From contig CBFHMG010000015.1 in the NCBI GenBank assembly GCA_965656935.1, positions 1 through 46,029 on the forward strand: a stretch of DNA of 46,029 bases. Reading direction: 5' to 3'. The position numbers were made by a program, and so were the translations under genes. The notes below the pieces were generated by a model that worked only from the letters and a program-made list of their open reading frames with translations, made no database searches and was not told the DNA's origin. This stretch comes from M30B80 sp965656935 (lineage in GTDB: Bacteria; Pseudomonadota; Alphaproteobacteria; Rhodobacterales; Rhodobacteraceae). Positions 25,448-33,010 of this stretch are shown piece after piece. Each line of letters opens with the position of its first letter. The stretch's first letter is position 1.

Positions 25448-26161
25448 CTAATGGCCCTGCGCGAGTCTCAAAAAGCGCTCGGCATGGCGAAAAGCCTCCT
25501 GCTTCAAGGCGGCGGCTTCCATGGCGTCTTCATCCTCGCCCCATTGCTCAATCTGGAACGTCTCATCGATTCGCGAAATATCCCATGCTTCATCGGCTTG
25601 GATACGTCTGGCAGCCACCGCCAGCCCCAGAACCAAAGATCCTGAGAGCATGATCAAATCATGCAAAGCTGTCAGCGAGAAGGGCCTGAATTCAGCGATC
25701 CGTTTGCGGTAGCTATCAAGGCTGTTTTGGGGCTGCATTGCAGGCAGGATACCCGTGATCACGACCAATGGCGCGTTATGGGTCTGCGCGCCCCAATCCA
25801 AGAGCGGCTGCCAATGCTTATGCTGACGGGCAACCAGTGCCTCAGGGCCATCTGCACGATGGCACAGAAGGTCGGTTTCGGCATAAGCCGCGAGCATATC
25901 AACAACATCCCCATGCTGAAGGCTGACCTTGTCAATTGCGGCATTGGCCGAGCGGGTTACTGGCATGCTTGTCGGGTCAATCACGCCGTCCTGTGCATCC
26001 CATTCCAATGCGATCGCCTGCGCCATCTCCTGCGAAGGCAAAACAAGCGGCGCTTTCAAAGGCGTCTTTACCGCCCGCCCATCCAGCGTAACGCTAAACC
26101 CTGCCTCATCCGAGACAACATCCGCCGCTTTCCAGAACCGTTTTGCCGCCCACTCGCTCAT
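25448..26161 (-). CDS. ATP12 family F1-ATPase assembly chaperone
   Basis: A 237-residue protein of the ATP12 family (PF07542). It opens MSEWAAKRFWKAADVVSDEA, followed by FSVTLDGRAVKTPLK and ALEWDAQDGVIDPTSMPVTR, the best conserved parts. ATP12 in mitochondria holds the F1 alpha subunit until assembly, and alphaproteobacteria have the same family, so a role in F1 assembly is likely. Its ATG overlaps the HAD gene stop (ATGA), the last link in a chain of overlapping genes from crcB. Confidence 0.92.
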   Translation of the reverse strand: MSEWAAKRFWKAADVVSDEAGFSVTLDGRAVKTPLKAPLVLPSQEMAQAIALEWDAQDGVIDPTSMPVTRSANAAIDKVSLQHGDVVDMLAAYAETDLLCHRADGPEALVARQHKHWQPLLDWGAQTHNAPLVVITGILPAMQPQNSLDSYRKRIAEFRPFSLTALHDLIMLSGSLVLGLAVAARRIQADEAWDISRIDETFQIEQWGEDEDAMEAAALKQEAFRHAERFLRLAQGH

Positions 26162-26844
26162 GTCTCACTCCAAATCTCGTCCAACTGCTCGGGCAAGGCC
26201 CCGAAATCAGGCAATACCTTCCGTGCGCCTGCCGCCATCAACATATCCGCGCTGTGATAGCCCCAATTCACACCAAGCGCATGGATGCCTGCCGCACGGC
26301 CCATTTCAATATCATAGGTCGTATCCCCGACAATAACCGCGCGCTGCGCCGCGACACCTGTTTGTTTCAGGCAGGTCTCAACCATGGATGGATGCGGTTT
26401 GGAGGGATGATCATCAGCCACTTGGACCGTATGAAAGATCGGGCCAAAGCCGTGAAGATCAAACAGGTGATCAAGCCCGCGGCGGGATTTGCCCGTGGCG
26501 ATGCCCAGAAAGACTTCATCGCGTGCTGCCAATTGCCCCAGCACCTCCAGAGCCTGCGGATAGAGCGGCGATATCGCATCCCCCCCGCCCGAATGACGCA
26601 AGGCGTTAAAGCCCGCCTTATACCCCTCGACCAGACGGGCCTGCGTGGCGGCATCCTGTTCGGGGGCCAAGCGCGCCATGACCACAGGCAAAGACAGACC
26701 AACAACCGAGAGGGTTTCTTCCCGCGTAGGAACTGGCAGATCCAGCCCCGTAAAAGCGCTTTTCATAGAAGCGAGGATAGAGGCCTGACTATCAATCAAG
26801 GTGCCATCAACATCAAAGATGACGAGGCAGATATCGCTGCTCAT
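26158..26844 (-). CDS. HAD-IA family phosphatase
   Basis: A 228-residue HAD hydrolase. Motif I is VIFDVDGTLIDS (nucleophile and acid-base Asp), motif II contains IATGKSR, motif III includes KPHPSMVE and motif IV is VIVGDTTYDIEMG. The cap between motifs I and II is helical. It resembles phosphoglycolate phosphatase-like enzymes, but the substrate cannot be read from sequence. It overlaps the pseudouridine synthase and ATP12 genes by four bases at each end. Confidence 0.9.
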   Translation of the reverse strand: MSSDICLVIFDVDGTLIDSQASILASMKSAFTGLDLPVPTREETLSVVGLSLPVVMARLAPEQDAATQARLVEGYKAGFNALRHSGGGDAISPLYPQALEVLGQLAARDEVFLGIATGKSRRGLDHLFDLHGFGPIFHTVQVADDHPSKPHPSMVETCLKQTGVAAQRAVIVGDTTYDIEMGRAAGIHALGVNWGYHSADMLMAAGARKVLPDFGALPEQLDEIWSET

Positions 26845-27884
26845 TCGTCCCCCTCGAAAGGGTCATCAAGCACATCGGAGGCGCGCCAATCCAGCGTGTC
26901 CCATGTGCGGGTCATATGATCGGGCAATTGGGCCGTGACATTCAGCATATTGCCCGTGATAGGGTGTTTCACTTGGATGCTGCGCGCATGCAGATGCAGC
27001 TTGCGGCTCATCTCTCCGCCCAATTGCGCGCCCCAGCCATCGCCAAGGTTTTCCTGACCCGAGCCGCCATATTTGCCATCCCCGATAATGGGATGGCCAA
27101 GCTCGGCCATATGCGCGCGCAGCTGATGGGTGCGGCCTGTGATCGGCTCCATCGCCACCCAAGACACACGCCCGCCCAGTGCCGCCAGCACGGCGTAATC
27201 GGTGGCCGCGCGTTTGGCCCCTTCGATCTTGTCGACCTCGGCGGGGTGGATGCAGACCATCTTTTCGCCCTCACCGCCTTTCCCATGACCCGAGGCCTTG
27301 ACCAGACCATACCGAATTGTGCCCTTGCGCGGCACAGGGGCGCCCGCGACAGCGGCCCAGTAAATCTTGCGGGTGCCACGATGGCGGAACGCCTCGGTCA
27401 GGCCCTTTGCAGCAAGGCGCGTGCGTGCCAGCAACAAAACACCCGAGGTATCCTTATCAAGGCGGTGCACCAGACGCGGCTTTTCCTCGGCGTCAAAGAT
27501 CAAAGCCTCGGACAGGCCATCAATATGGCGGGTCACGCCGCTGCCGCCTTGCGTGGGTAGGCCTGCGGGTTTGTTCAGCGCAATGATGTGATCGTCGCGG
27601 TACAAAACGCAGGCTCGGATCATGGCAGCATCCTGATCAGAGACTTTGGTCTTTGCGGGATAGATCGGCGCATCGGTATCAGGCAAAGGCGGGATGCGGA
27701 CCTTCTGGCCTGCTTCAAGCCGCGAGGCGGCCTTGACACGGCCCCCATCGACACGGATTTCACCTTTGCGGCACATCTTCTCGACGCGGCCTTGCGGGAT
27801 ATGGGGGAAGTGTTTCCTGAACCAGCGATCAAGGCGCTGATCGCCATCATCGGGTGTTACTTCAATGGTCTGTACAGCGCTCAT
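26841..27884 (-). CDS. RluC-type 23S rRNA pseudouridine synthase
   Basis: A 347-residue RluA-family pseudouridine synthase. An N-terminal S4 RNA-binding domain (DQRLDRWFRKHFPHIPQGRV, then KGEIRVDGGRV) is followed by the catalytic domain with the Asp in LVHRLDKDTSGVLL and the later motifs EPITGRTHQLRAHMAELGHP and IIGDGKYG. RluC modifies 23S rRNA near the peptidyl-transferase centre; the exact sites here are unproven. The ATG overlaps the crcB stop (ATGA), which fixes the start, and GGTGA lies upstream. Confidence 0.93.
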   Translation of the reverse strand: MSAVQTIEVTPDDGDQRLDRWFRKHFPHIPQGRVEKMCRKGEIRVDGGRVKAASRLEAGQKVRIPPLPDTDAPIYPAKTKVSDQDAAMIRACVLYRDDHIIALNKPAGLPTQGGSGVTRHIDGLSEALIFDAEEKPRLVHRLDKDTSGVLLLARTRLAAKGLTEAFRHRGTRKIYWAAVAGAPVPRKGTIRYGLVKASGHGKGGEGEKMVCIHPAEVDKIEGAKRAATDYAVLAALGGRVSWVAMEPITGRTHQLRAHMAELGHPIIGDGKYGGSGQENLGDGWGAQLGGEMSRKLHLHARSIQVKHPITGNMLNVTAQLPDHMTRTWDTLDWRASDVLDDPFEGDE

Positions 27885-28261
27885 GTCAATATCACCCGAG
27901 CTACCCAAAGCCCCGCAAAAAGTCCAAGGATTGAGAAGATCACCGAGGCGCCGACATAAATTGCAGCCTGCCCCAAATCTCCCCGTTGATAAAGCGTTAC
28001 CGCCTCAAGCGAGAACGCCGAAAAGGTCGTGAAGCCCCCCAAAAGCCCCGTCATCACGAAAGGTGACAGATGGGTCAGCCCTTTTTGGGCGGCGGTGACG
28101 ACGAAGAGGCCCATCAGGAAAGACCCCAAGATATTCACTGACATGATCGCAACAGGAAATTGCGCCTGCCCGACAAGGCGCAACATCCCGAACCCCGCCA
28201 AAAAGCGGAGCGAGGCGCCGATAGCGCCGCCAAGTGCAACTTGAAAAAGGGTCCAGACCAT
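27881..28261 (-). CDS. crcB: Fluoride channel CrcB/Fluc
   Basis: A 126-residue four-helix membrane protein of the Fluc family, which exports fluoride as an antiparallel dimer. Conserved parts are GGAIGASLRF near the start, the polar-track Asn in VNILGSFLMG, and GLLGGFTTFSAFSLE with the paired Phe residues. A single gene is present, which fits a homodimer. It overlaps the pseudouridine synthase gene by four bases and follows rarA after 33 bases. No fluoride riboswitch was recognised upstream. Confidence 0.95.
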   Translation of the reverse strand: MVWTLFQVALGGAIGASLRFLAGFGMLRLVGQAQFPVAIMSVNILGSFLMGLFVVTAAQKGLTHLSPFVMTGLLGGFTTFSAFSLEAVTLYQRGDLGQAAIYVGASVIFSILGLFAGLWVARVILT

Positions 28262-28294
28262 GGCCCGCGTCTTTCTGCCCTAAGGGGCGGCTTG

Positions 28295-29614
28295 TCAACT
28301 GCGCTGCCGTTCCGCGCGCAGTTTCGCGAAATAGGCAACCCGTTTGGCGAGGTCGCGTTCAAAACCCCGCTCGACAGGGGTGTAGAATTGCGTGCGTTCC
28401 ATATCATCGGGGAAGAAATTCTGCCCCGAAAAACCATCCTCGGCATCATGGTCATAGGCATAGCCCGCGCCATAGCCCTGCTCTTTCATCATCTTGGTGG
28501 GCGCGTTCAGAATATGCTTTGGCGGGGGTTTTGAGCCCGTTTGTCGCGCCGCATTGCGCGCAGCCTTATAGGCCACATAGGCCGCGTTGGATTTCGGCGC
28601 GAGCGCGAGATAGACAATCGCCTGTGCAAGCGCCAATTCCCCCTCAGGACTGCCGAGGCGCTCATATGTTTCCCAAGCATCCAGACACACGCGATGCGCT
28701 TGCGGATCAGCAAGGCCCACATCTTCGACAGCCATCCGTGTGATGCGGCGGGCCAGATAGCGCGGGTCTTCGCCCCCCTCCAGCATGCGCGCGAACCAAT
28801 AGAGGCAGGCATCAGGATCCGAGCCGCGCATAGATTTATGCAAGGCCGAGATCAGGTTGTAATGCGCATCGCCCGATTTGTCGTATTGCGCGGCACGGCG
28901 TTGCAGCCGCATGGACAATTGCGCGGTATCAAGCGGGGTATCTGATTTCCACGCCGCCACCTGCTCGGCCAGATTGAGCATGGCGCGGCCATCACCATCG
29001 GCCATCTCGCGCAAAGCGGCGCGGGCGGCCTCGGTCAGCGGAAGGGTTTTGCCAAGCTCGGCCTCGGCGCGCAGCAAAAGCTGCTCAAGCGCATCGTCAT
29101 CCAGACGCTCCAGCACCAGAACCTGCGACCGCGACATAAGCGCTGCGTTCAACTCGAAACTGGGGTTCTCTGTGGTGGCGCCCACCAGAAGGATGGTGCC
29201 ATCCTCCATATGGGGCAAAAATCCGTCCTGTTGGGCTTTGTTGAACCGATGGATTTCATCCACGAATAACAATGTGCCTTTGCCGTTTTGATGGCGCATG
29301 CGCGCCGCCTCAAACACTTTGCGCAAGTCAGGCACGCCCGTGAAGATAGCGCTGATCTGGACGAAATGCAGATCGGTTTCATGGGCCAGAAGCCGTGCCA
29401 GCGTGGTCTTTCCAACGCCCGGCGGCCCCCAAAACACCAGCGATGACAAAGCTCCGCTATCCAGCATGACCCGAAGGCTGCCTTCCTCCCCCAGAAGATG
29501 GGTTTGGCCGATCACATCGGCGAGGCTTGCAGGCCGCAAACGATCCGCCAATGGCCTTGGGCCAGCGGGGGTTTGCGCGGTCGCAGCCGTGGATGTTCCG
29601 AACAAATCAGCCAT
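28295..29614 (-). CDS. rarA: Replication-associated recombination protein A
   Basis: A 439-residue AAA+ ATPase of the RarA/MgsA/WRNIP1 family, which acts at stalled replication forks. The N terminus RPLADRLRPASLADVIGQ, Walker A GPPGVGKTTLAR, Walker B LLFVDEIHRFNKAQQDGFLP and LVGATTENPSFELNAAL are typical, and the C-terminal tetramerisation part contains DPQAHRVCLDAWETYERLG. It starts 17 bases after the rplQ terminator; no clear promoter was seen in that short gap. Confidence 0.95.
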   Translation of the reverse strand: MADLFGTSTAATAQTPAGPRPLADRLRPASLADVIGQTHLLGEEGSLRVMLDSGALSSLVFWGPPGVGKTTLARLLAHETDLHFVQISAIFTGVPDLRKVFEAARMRHQNGKGTLLFVDEIHRFNKAQQDGFLPHMEDGTILLVGATTENPSFELNAALMSRSQVLVLERLDDDALEQLLLRAEAELGKTLPLTEAARAALREMADGDGRAMLNLAEQVAAWKSDTPLDTAQLSMRLQRRAAQYDKSGDAHYNLISALHKSMRGSDPDACLYWFARMLEGGEDPRYLARRITRMAVEDVGLADPQAHRVCLDAWETYERLGSPEGELALAQAIVYLALAPKSNAAYVAYKAARNAARQTGSKPPPKHILNAPTKMMKEQGYGAGYAYDHDAEDGFSGQNFFPDDMERTQFYTPVERGFERDLAKRVAYFAKLRAERQRS

Positions 29615-29630
29615 ATCTCGAGGCTACCCC

Positions 29631-29659
29631 AAAAAGAAAAGTCCCGCCACTGGCGGGAC
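29631..29659 (-). terminator. Terminator of the rpoA-rplQ end of the ribosomal cluster
   Basis: On the minus strand GTCCCGCC and GGCGGGAC (29641-29659, 8-bp stem, 3-base loop) are followed by TTTTCTTTTT (29640-29631). This is a classical intrinsic terminator, 45 bases after the rplQ stop. Confidence 0.92.
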
Positions 29660-29703
29660 CTTCCAAAGTTTTCGCAAAGCTGCGGGCTTAAGACCCTGCA
29701 GGC

Positions 29704-30132
29704 TTATTCTGCGCTATCGGCCATTGCTTCTTCAGCTTCAACGCGCGCACGGTCTGCGGCGCCTTTTGCTTCTGGGTCGCGGTCGACGAATTCGATGATC
29801 GCCATTGGCGCCATGTCACCATAGCGGAAGCCCGCTTTCAGGACGCGGACATAGCCACCCTGACGCTCGGCATAGCGTGGTCCCAGCACTTCAAACAGCT
29901 TTGCAACATAAGCGTCCTGCTTAAGCTGCGATGCGGCCTGACGGCGGGCATGCAGATCGCCGCGCTTACCAAGAGTGATAAGCTTTTCCACAATGCGACG
30001 AAGTTCCTTCGCCTTGGGCAGAGTGGTTTTGATCTGTTCGTGTTCAATAAGTGAGCCAGCCATATTCGCGAACAGCGCTTTGCGGTGCTCATGGGTGCGG
30101 TTCAGGCGGCGGTAGCCTCGTGCGTGACGCAT
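29704..30132 (-). CDS. rplQ: Ribosomal protein bL17
   Basis: A 142-residue bL17 (MRHARGYRRLNRTHEHRKAL, then TTLPKAKELRRIVEKLITLG). It binds 23S rRNA near the exit tunnel. The C terminus carries an acidic Ala-rich tail beyond the ~120 residues of E. coli, as in other alphaproteobacteria. The ATG at 30132 matches all family members; the frame to 30183 is not needed. It is the last gene of the alpha operon, 136 bases after rpoA and directly before an intrinsic terminator. Confidence 0.97.
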   Translation of the reverse strand: MRHARGYRRLNRTHEHRKALFANMAGSLIEHEQIKTTLPKAKELRRIVEKLITLGKRGDLHARRQAASQLKQDAYVAKLFEVLGPRYAERQGGYVRVLKAGFRYGDMAPMAIIEFVDRDPEAKGAADRARVEAEEAMADSAE

Positions 30133-30241
30133 GATAAAAACTCCATTTTGCGTTGTCTGGGGCGCCGTGCGTGCGGAACCCACCCTATTGGGGCGTTGTT
30201 GCCCAGTATGTTCCCCGGCAAGACCCGGGCATTTTCAGTTA

Positions 30242-30261
30242 GGGGGCGGCGAACCGCCCCC
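30242..30261 (-). other. Intercistronic hairpin after rpoA
   Basis: On the minus strand GGGGGCGG, loop TTCG, CCGCCCCC: a perfect 8-bp stem closed by a UUCG tetraloop, seven bases after the rpoA stop. No U-tract follows, so processing, stability or attenuation is more likely than full termination. Confidence 0.65.
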
Positions 30262-30268
30262 ATATTGA

Positions 30269-31285
30269 TTAGAAGTTATCTTCGTATTTCTTGGCCAATT
30301 CCTCGATATTATCGGGCGGCCAGTCAACGATATCCATACCGAGATGGAGCCCCATCCCAGACAGAACTTCCTTGATCTCGTTCAGCGACTTGCGGCCGAA
30401 GTTCGGGGTGCGGAGCATCTCGGCTTCGGTTTTCTGGATCAGGTCACCGATATAAACGATGTTGTCGTTCTTCAGGCAGTTTGCCGAACGAACAGACAAT
30501 TCCAACTCGTCCACCTTCTTGAGGAGGAGCGGGTTGAATTCCAGATCATCTTCGTCATCCTGACGACCAGCCGCTTCGGGCTCATCGAAGTTCACGAAGA
30601 TCGACAGCTGGTCCTGAAGGATGCGCGCGGCATAGGCCACAGCATCATCAGGGGTAAGCGAGCCATCTGTTTCCAGCTTGAGTGTCAGCTTGTCATAATC
30701 AAGCACCTGACCTTCGCGGGTCGGCTGCACTTCATAGGACACTTTCTTGACCGGCGAGAAAATCGCATCGATCGGCATAAGGCCGATAGGCGCATCTTCT
30801 GGGCGGTTCTTGTCAGCCGAAACATAGCCCTTACCGGTGTTAACGGTCAGTTCCATGAAAAGGTCTGCGCCATCGTCGAGGTGGCAGATCACGTGATCCT
30901 TGTTGAGGACCTCGATGCCTGCGCTTTCCGAGATGTCACCAGCAGTGACAACCTTGGGGCCCTTGACCGAAATCGAGAGGCGCTTGGGCCCTTCAACTTC
31001 CATACGCAGAGCGACGCCTTTGAGGTTCAAGACGATGTCGGTGACGTCTTCACGAACACCTGCAACGCTCGAAAACTCGTGCAAGACATTGTCGATTTGA
31101 ACGCTGGTAACTGCAGCGCCTTGTAGCGAACTCATCAAAACACGACGCAGGGCATTGCCCAAGGTCAGACCGAAACCGCGCTCGAGCGGTTCAGCAATCA
31201 CAGTGGCCTTGCGTGCCGGATCAGTGCCCGGGTTCACGACCAATTGCGTCGGTTTAATAAGTTCTTGCCAGTTCTTATGGATCAT
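30269..31285 (-). CDS. rpoA: RNA polymerase alpha subunit
   Basis: A 338-residue alpha subunit. The N-terminal dimerisation domain (KATVIAEPLERGFGLTLGNA, ALRRVLMSSL) runs to about residue 235, then an acidic linker (GRQDDEDDLEFNP) and the C-terminal domain with the DNA- and activator-contacting region RSANCLKNDNIVYIGDLIQK. It nucleates assembly of polymerase and contacts UP elements and activators. The start MIHKNWQELI has GGAGG nearby; the frame to 31342 is spurious. A hairpin stands on each side of the gene. Confidence 0.98.
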   Translation of the reverse strand: MIHKNWQELIKPTQLVVNPGTDPARKATVIAEPLERGFGLTLGNALRRVLMSSLQGAAVTSVQIDNVLHEFSSVAGVREDVTDIVLNLKGVALRMEVEGPKRLSISVKGPKVVTAGDISESAGIEVLNKDHVICHLDDGADLFMELTVNTGKGYVSADKNRPEDAPIGLMPIDAIFSPVKKVSYEVQPTREGQVLDYDKLTLKLETDGSLTPDDAVAYAARILQDQLSIFVNFDEPEAAGRQDDEDDLEFNPLLLKKVDELELSVRSANCLKNDNIVYIGDLIQKTEAEMLRTPNFGRKSLNEIKEVLSGMGLHLGMDIVDWPPDNIEELAKKYEDNF

Positions 31286-31352
31286 GTGTCGCCTCCATTC
31301 CTGTCGCCAACCGATCCAAGGTAGGCAACGCTCGAGGATCAAAATGACGTAA

Positions 31353-31380
31353 GCGGGCTGCGCAAAATTACGCAGCCCGC
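31353..31380 (-). other. Intercistronic hairpin after rpsK
   Basis: GCGGGCTGCG (31353-31362) and CGCAGCCCGC (31371-31380) form a perfect 10-bp stem with an 8-base AT-rich loop, 16 bases after the rpsK stop on the minus strand. No U-tract follows. It separates rpsM-rpsK from rpoA-rplQ. Confidence 0.65.
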
Positions 31381-31396
31381 CAATTTCTATACTGCC

Positions 31397-31786
31397 TCAG
31401 ACGCGACGGCGCTTCGGAGGACGGCATCCGTTATGAGCCATCGGAGTCACGTCGCGGATGGACGAGATCTGAAAGCCAGCTGCAGCCAATGCGCGGAGTG
31501 CCGATTCACGACCCGAACCGGGGCCCTGAACTTCGACTTCCAGCGTCTTCACACCATGTTCCTGCGCCTTGCGGCCCGCATCTTCTGCGGCCATCTGTGC
31601 GGCATAGGGGGTGGATTTACGGCTGCCCTTGAAGCCCATCGTACCCGCCGAGGACCACGCGATTGCGTTGCCTTGGACGTCCGAGATGAGGATCTTGGTG
31701 TTGTTGAACGAGCTGTTCACATGCGCCACACCTGCGGCGATGTTCTTGCGCTCTTTGCGCTTAGTGCGTGTCTTATCGCGTGCCAT
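31397..31786 (-). CDS. rpsK: Ribosomal protein uS11
   Basis: A 129-residue uS11 (KNIAAGVAHVNSSFNNTKI near the start, SSAGTMGFKGSRKSTPYAAQ in the middle, ending DVTPMAHNGCRPPKRRRV). It lies on the small-subunit platform near the E site and binds 16S rRNA with bS18 and bS21. It follows rpsM by 15 bases, as in the alpha operon of most proteobacteria. Confidence 0.98.
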   Translation of the reverse strand: MARDKTRTKRKERKNIAAGVAHVNSSFNNTKILISDVQGNAIAWSSAGTMGFKGSRKSTPYAAQMAAEDAGRKAQEHGVKTLEVEVQGPGSGRESALRALAAAGFQISSIRDVTPMAHNGCRPPKRRRV

Positions 31787-31801
31787 AGGTCCTGCGCTCC
31801 C

Positions 31802-32170
31802 TTACTTCTTCTTGCCAGCGATGGCTTTTGCGGGGCCCTTGCGGGTACGCGCGTTGGTATGGGTACGCTGACCGCGGACGGGCAGGTTACGACGATGACG
31901 CAGGCCACGGTAGCAGCCGAGATCCATCAAACGCTTCACGTTCATCTGGACTTCGCGGCGAAGGTCGCCTTCTACCATATAGGTTGCGTCGATATGCTCA
32001 CGGATCTGGAGCACTTCAGCGTCGGAGAGTTCATTCACACGGCGTGTGAAGTCGATGCCTACAGCTTCGCAAATCTGACGAGCAGAGGTGTTTCCGATGC
32101 CAGTGATATATGTCAGCGCGATCGGTACGCGCTTTGAAGTGGGGATGTTGACCCCTGCAATACGTGCCAC
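31802..32170 (-). CDS. rpsM: Ribosomal protein uS13
   Basis: A 122-residue uS13 (MARIAGVNIPTSKRVPIALT, YITGIG, and RGLRHRRNLPVRGQRTHTNA near the end). It is in the small-subunit head and contacts 5S rRNA, uL5 and P-site tRNA. It opens the alpha operon segment, 189 bases after adk. A promoter-like element stands in that gap. No rpmJ or infA is present between secY and rpsM, unlike in some bacteria. Confidence 0.98.
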   Translation of the reverse strand: MARIAGVNIPTSKRVPIALTYITGIGNTSARQICEAVGIDFTRRVNELSDAEVLQIREHIDATYMVEGDLRREVQMNVKRLMDLGCYRGLRHRRNLPVRGQRTHTNARTRKGPAKAIAGKKK

Positions 32171-32303
32171 GTAGTCTTTCCTTCGGTTGCGGTTCCGTAA
32201 CGCCAGAACCTTTTTTCACAACATCAGGGGCCAAGCGACATGTGCCGTAAGGCCCCGAAACGTTAATCCATCAAACGCCCATAGAATCGGCGTAAATAAA
32301 CTT

Positions 32304-32334
32304 CTTCCTATACAGGAAGCCGCCAGTTAGGCGG
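32304..32334. other. Two adjacent short hairpins between adk and rpsM
   Basis: CTTCCT/AGGAAG (32304-32319, loop ATAC) and CCGCC/GGCGG (32320-32334, loop AGTTA) stand back to back. On the plus strand the second is followed by TTTTTC, which looks like a terminator against the genes; on the minus strand it overlaps the putative rpsM promoter. Confidence 0.5.
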
Positions 32335-32352
32335 TTTTTCACCAGTCGTCAA
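32324..32352 (-). promoter_or_regulatory. Possible promoter of rpsM-rpsK-rpoA-rplQ
   Basis: On the minus strand TTGACG (32352-32347) is followed after 17 bases by TAACTG (32329-32324). It lies about 155 bases upstream of rpsM. The -10 falls in the loop of a small inverted repeat, so an operator function is possible. Confidence 0.45.
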
Positions 32353-32359
32353 GAGGGTC

Positions 32360-33010
32360 TCAGGCGCCGGACAGTACAGCCTTGATTTCAGCCGCGACAT
32401 CCTCGATCTCGCCCAAGCCGTTAACCGGATTGAGATTACCTTTGGCATAATAGTAACCAAGAAGCGGCGAGGTCTTTTTGTAATACTCCATGAGACGCTG
32501 TTTCAGGCTATCCTCATTGTCATCGGCACGGCGTTTGAACTCCGTTCCACCACAATTGGAGCATGTGCCATCGGCTGGAATGGGCTTGGTGATGTCGTTA
32601 TACACCTCACCGCAATTCCCACAGGTCGAGCGCGCCGTGATGCGCTGCACCAGAGCTTTGTCATCAACCCGCATCTCGACGACAGCGTCGAGGGTCTTGC
32701 CCGTGGCGTCGAGCAGTTCGCCCAAAGCATCAGCCTGCGCCAGCGTGCGGGGGAAGCCGTCAAAAATGAAGCCGCCGCGATTGTCACCTTCGAGCTTTTC
32801 ACGGATCAGACCGATCACGATCTCATCGGTGACCAGTTCACCACGCGCCATAACTTCGGCCACGCGATTGCCCATCTCGGTGCCCGAGTCCTTCGCTTCG
32901 CGCAGCATATCACCTGTCGAGAGCTGCACCATGTCGCGCTCATCCACCAAGCGGCGGGCTTGAGTGCCTTTACCAGCACCCGGAGGTCCAAGCAGAATAA
33001 TATTGATCAT
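32360..33010 (-). CDS. adk: Adenylate kinase with Cys4 lid
   Basis: A 216-residue adenylate kinase (AMP + ATP = 2 ADP). The P-loop is LGPPGAGKGTQA (about 7-18), the AMP site includes QLSTGDMLR, and DGFPRTLAQA is typical. The lid carries Cys130, Cys133, Cys150 and Cys153 (TCGNCGEVYND and TCSNCGG), a metal site known from Gram-positive bacteria and Paracoccus denitrificans but absent from E. coli. The ATG overlaps the secY stop (ATGA), so export and nucleotide genes are translationally coupled, as in the spc operon of many bacteria. Confidence 0.97.
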   Translation of the reverse strand: MINIILLGPPGAGKGTQARRLVDERDMVQLSTGDMLREAKDSGTEMGNRVAEVMARGELVTDEIVIGLIREKLEGDNRGGFIFDGFPRTLAQADALGELLDATGKTLDAVVEMRVDDKALVQRITARSTCGNCGEVYNDITKPIPADGTCSNCGGTEFKRRADDNEDSLKQRLMEYYKKTSPLLGYYYAKGNLNPVNGLGEIEDVAAEIKAVLSGA

